64,000 nt of DNA from CAVXFL01 sp963761015 (lineage in GTDB: Bacteria > Pseudomonadota > Alphaproteobacteria > Acetobacterales > Acetobacteraceae). A model generated the notes under the pieces. It made no database searches and was not told where the DNA came from. It saw nothing but the letters and a program-made list of their open reading frames with translations. The stretch's first letter is position 1, and every line of letters begins with the position of its first letter. The stretch spans positions 1 through 64,000 of the forward strand of contig CAVXFL010000001.1 in NCBI GenBank assembly GCA_963761015.1, written 5' to 3'. A program made the position numbers and the translations under genes. Positions 63,370 to 64,000 of the stretch are shown piece after piece.

Positions 63370-64000
63370 TCGCTTTCGCCGAGCTGCTGCAACGGCTGGT
63401 GTTCACCCCGGCGCGCACCGACAAGATCGCGCTGCTGCGGCATTATTTCGCCACCGAGCCGGACCCGGACCGCGGCTGGGGCCTCGCCGCGATTGCCGGC
63501 GAGTTGGGCTTCGCCGCCGCCAAGCCGAGCCTGATTCGCGACCTCGCCGCCGCGCGCACCGACCCGGTGCTGTTCGCCTGGTCGCACGACTACGTCGGCG
63601 ACCTCGCCGAGACCGTCGCGCTGATCTGGCCGAGCCCCCATCTCAACCCCCTCCCAGCGAGCGAGGAAGAAAATGCCGCGCCCCCTCTCCCGCGTGCGGG
63701 GGAGGGCAGGGGTGAGGGCAAGCCCCCGGCATTGCACCAGGTCGTGCATACGCTCGCCACCACGCCGAAACCCGATTTGCCGGGCATCGTCGCCGGCTGG
63801 CTGGATGCGTCGGATGCCTCGGTGCGCTTCGCGATCCTCAAGCTGATTACCGGCGGGCTGCGGGTCGGCGCCTCGGCGCGGCTGGCCAAGATCGCGCTCG
63901 CCGAACTGGCGCAGGAAGCGATCGCGGCGGACGACATCGAGGAGGTTTGGCACAGCCTCGGCCCGCCCTACACCGAGCTGTTCGCCTGGATCGAGGGACG
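63366..64000 (+). CDS. ATP-dependent DNA ligase, N-terminal part (runs off window)
   Basis: At least 211 residues. The N-terminal DNA-binding domain of bacterial ATP ligases: FAELLQRLVFTPARTDKIAL, then LPGIVAGWLDASDASVRFAI and LKLITGGLRVGASARLAKIA. The adenylation motif KxDG lies beyond the window. Residues about 90-119 (HLNPLPASEEENAAPPLPRA, GEGRGEG) are encoded by an inserted dispersed repeat that keeps the frame. Repair partner of the overlapping exonuclease gene. Confidence 0.9.
   Translation, partial: MIAFAELLQRLVFTPARTDKIALLRHYFATEPDPDRGWGLAAIAGELGFAAAKPSLIRDLAAARTDPVLFAWSHDYVGDLAETVALIWPSPHLNPLPASEEENAAPPLPRAGEGRGEGKPPALHQVVHTLATTPKPDLPGIVAGWLDASDASVRFAILKLITGGLRVGASARLAKIALAELAQEAIAADDIEEVWHSLGPPYTELFAWIEG
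63637..63719. repeat. Dispersed repeat inserted in frame inside the ligase gene
   Basis: CCCATCTCAACCCCCTCCC ... GGGGGAGGGCAGGGGTGAGGG: inverted arms of the CCCTCACCC/GGGTGAGGG type, about 83 bp. The insert encodes a Pro/Glu/Gly-rich loop and contains no stop in the ligase frame. Confidence 0.78.

Overview
The window is high-GC chromosomal DNA of an alphaproteobacterium. The gene order ffh-rpsP-rimM-trmD-rplS-leuC-leuD-leuB is the usual alphaproteobacterial one. The Tad pilus set, the methanogen-output-domain/histidine kinase cassette and the many short dispersed palindromes fit a member of the Rhodospirillales, most likely Acetobacteraceae. That family-level placement is inference, because no rRNA lies in the window.

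Layout. 1-4.6 kb: nested insertion sequences (a broken IS21-type element, a complete 2.7-kb IS21-type element with a passenger gene, and the tail of an IS630-type transposase). 4.6-13.4 kb, minus strand: a Tad/Flp pilus operon reading flp-cpaA-cpaB-cpaC-cpaD-tadZ-tadA-tadB-tadC-tadD, with a lytic transglycosylase upstream; no tadE/F/G is present and the operon stops against the IS cluster. 14.5-16.2 kb: an SDR, a small membrane protein and a Nudix hydrolase. 16.2-21.2 kb: a GldA/GldF/GldG/DUF4340 ABC-export type operon. 21.4-23.5 kb: a three-gene sensory cassette (methanogen output domain protein, histidine kinase, receiver). 23.7-34.6 kb: an HtrA protease, a cyclopropane-fatty-acid-synthase-like enzyme, a sugar dehydrogenase, a VapBC pair, decayed hypothetical genes, an IS1634-type element with a clean 5-bp target duplication, and an AT-richer coiled-coil membrane protein. 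34.8-42.0 kb: SRP, ribosomal protein and tRNA modification genes followed by leucine biosynthesis. 42.2-64 kb: queC, an AT-richer defence-like island (AIPR protein plus a deaminase-like zinc-finger protein), mutY, a DciA-like gene, several SDRs, a membrane cytochrome c, an enolase-superfamily enzyme, HigBA remains, a GH15 glucoamylase, asd, a Crp/Fnr regulator, an HD-domain protein, an AIM24 protein, and a ligase-associated exonuclease with the start of an ATP-dependent DNA ligase.

Two things dominate interpretation. First, about twenty genes are interrupted by apparent single-base indels, including trmD, which is normally essential. Most are therefore probably consensus errors rather than true pseudogenes, and gene spans below are given for the repaired reading. 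Second, the best candidate for an undescribed system is the two-gene island at 43.1-46.2 kb. One protein there has a C2HC zinc finger and a HAE...CxxC deaminase-like signature. It is encoded upstream of an AIPR (abortive infection/phage resistance) family protein, on the same strand, and the pair sits between the 3' ends of two convergent housekeeping genes.

The window also contains many small dispersed palindromes: within islands, between leuC and leuD, at gene ends, and one inserted in frame inside the DNA ligase gene.
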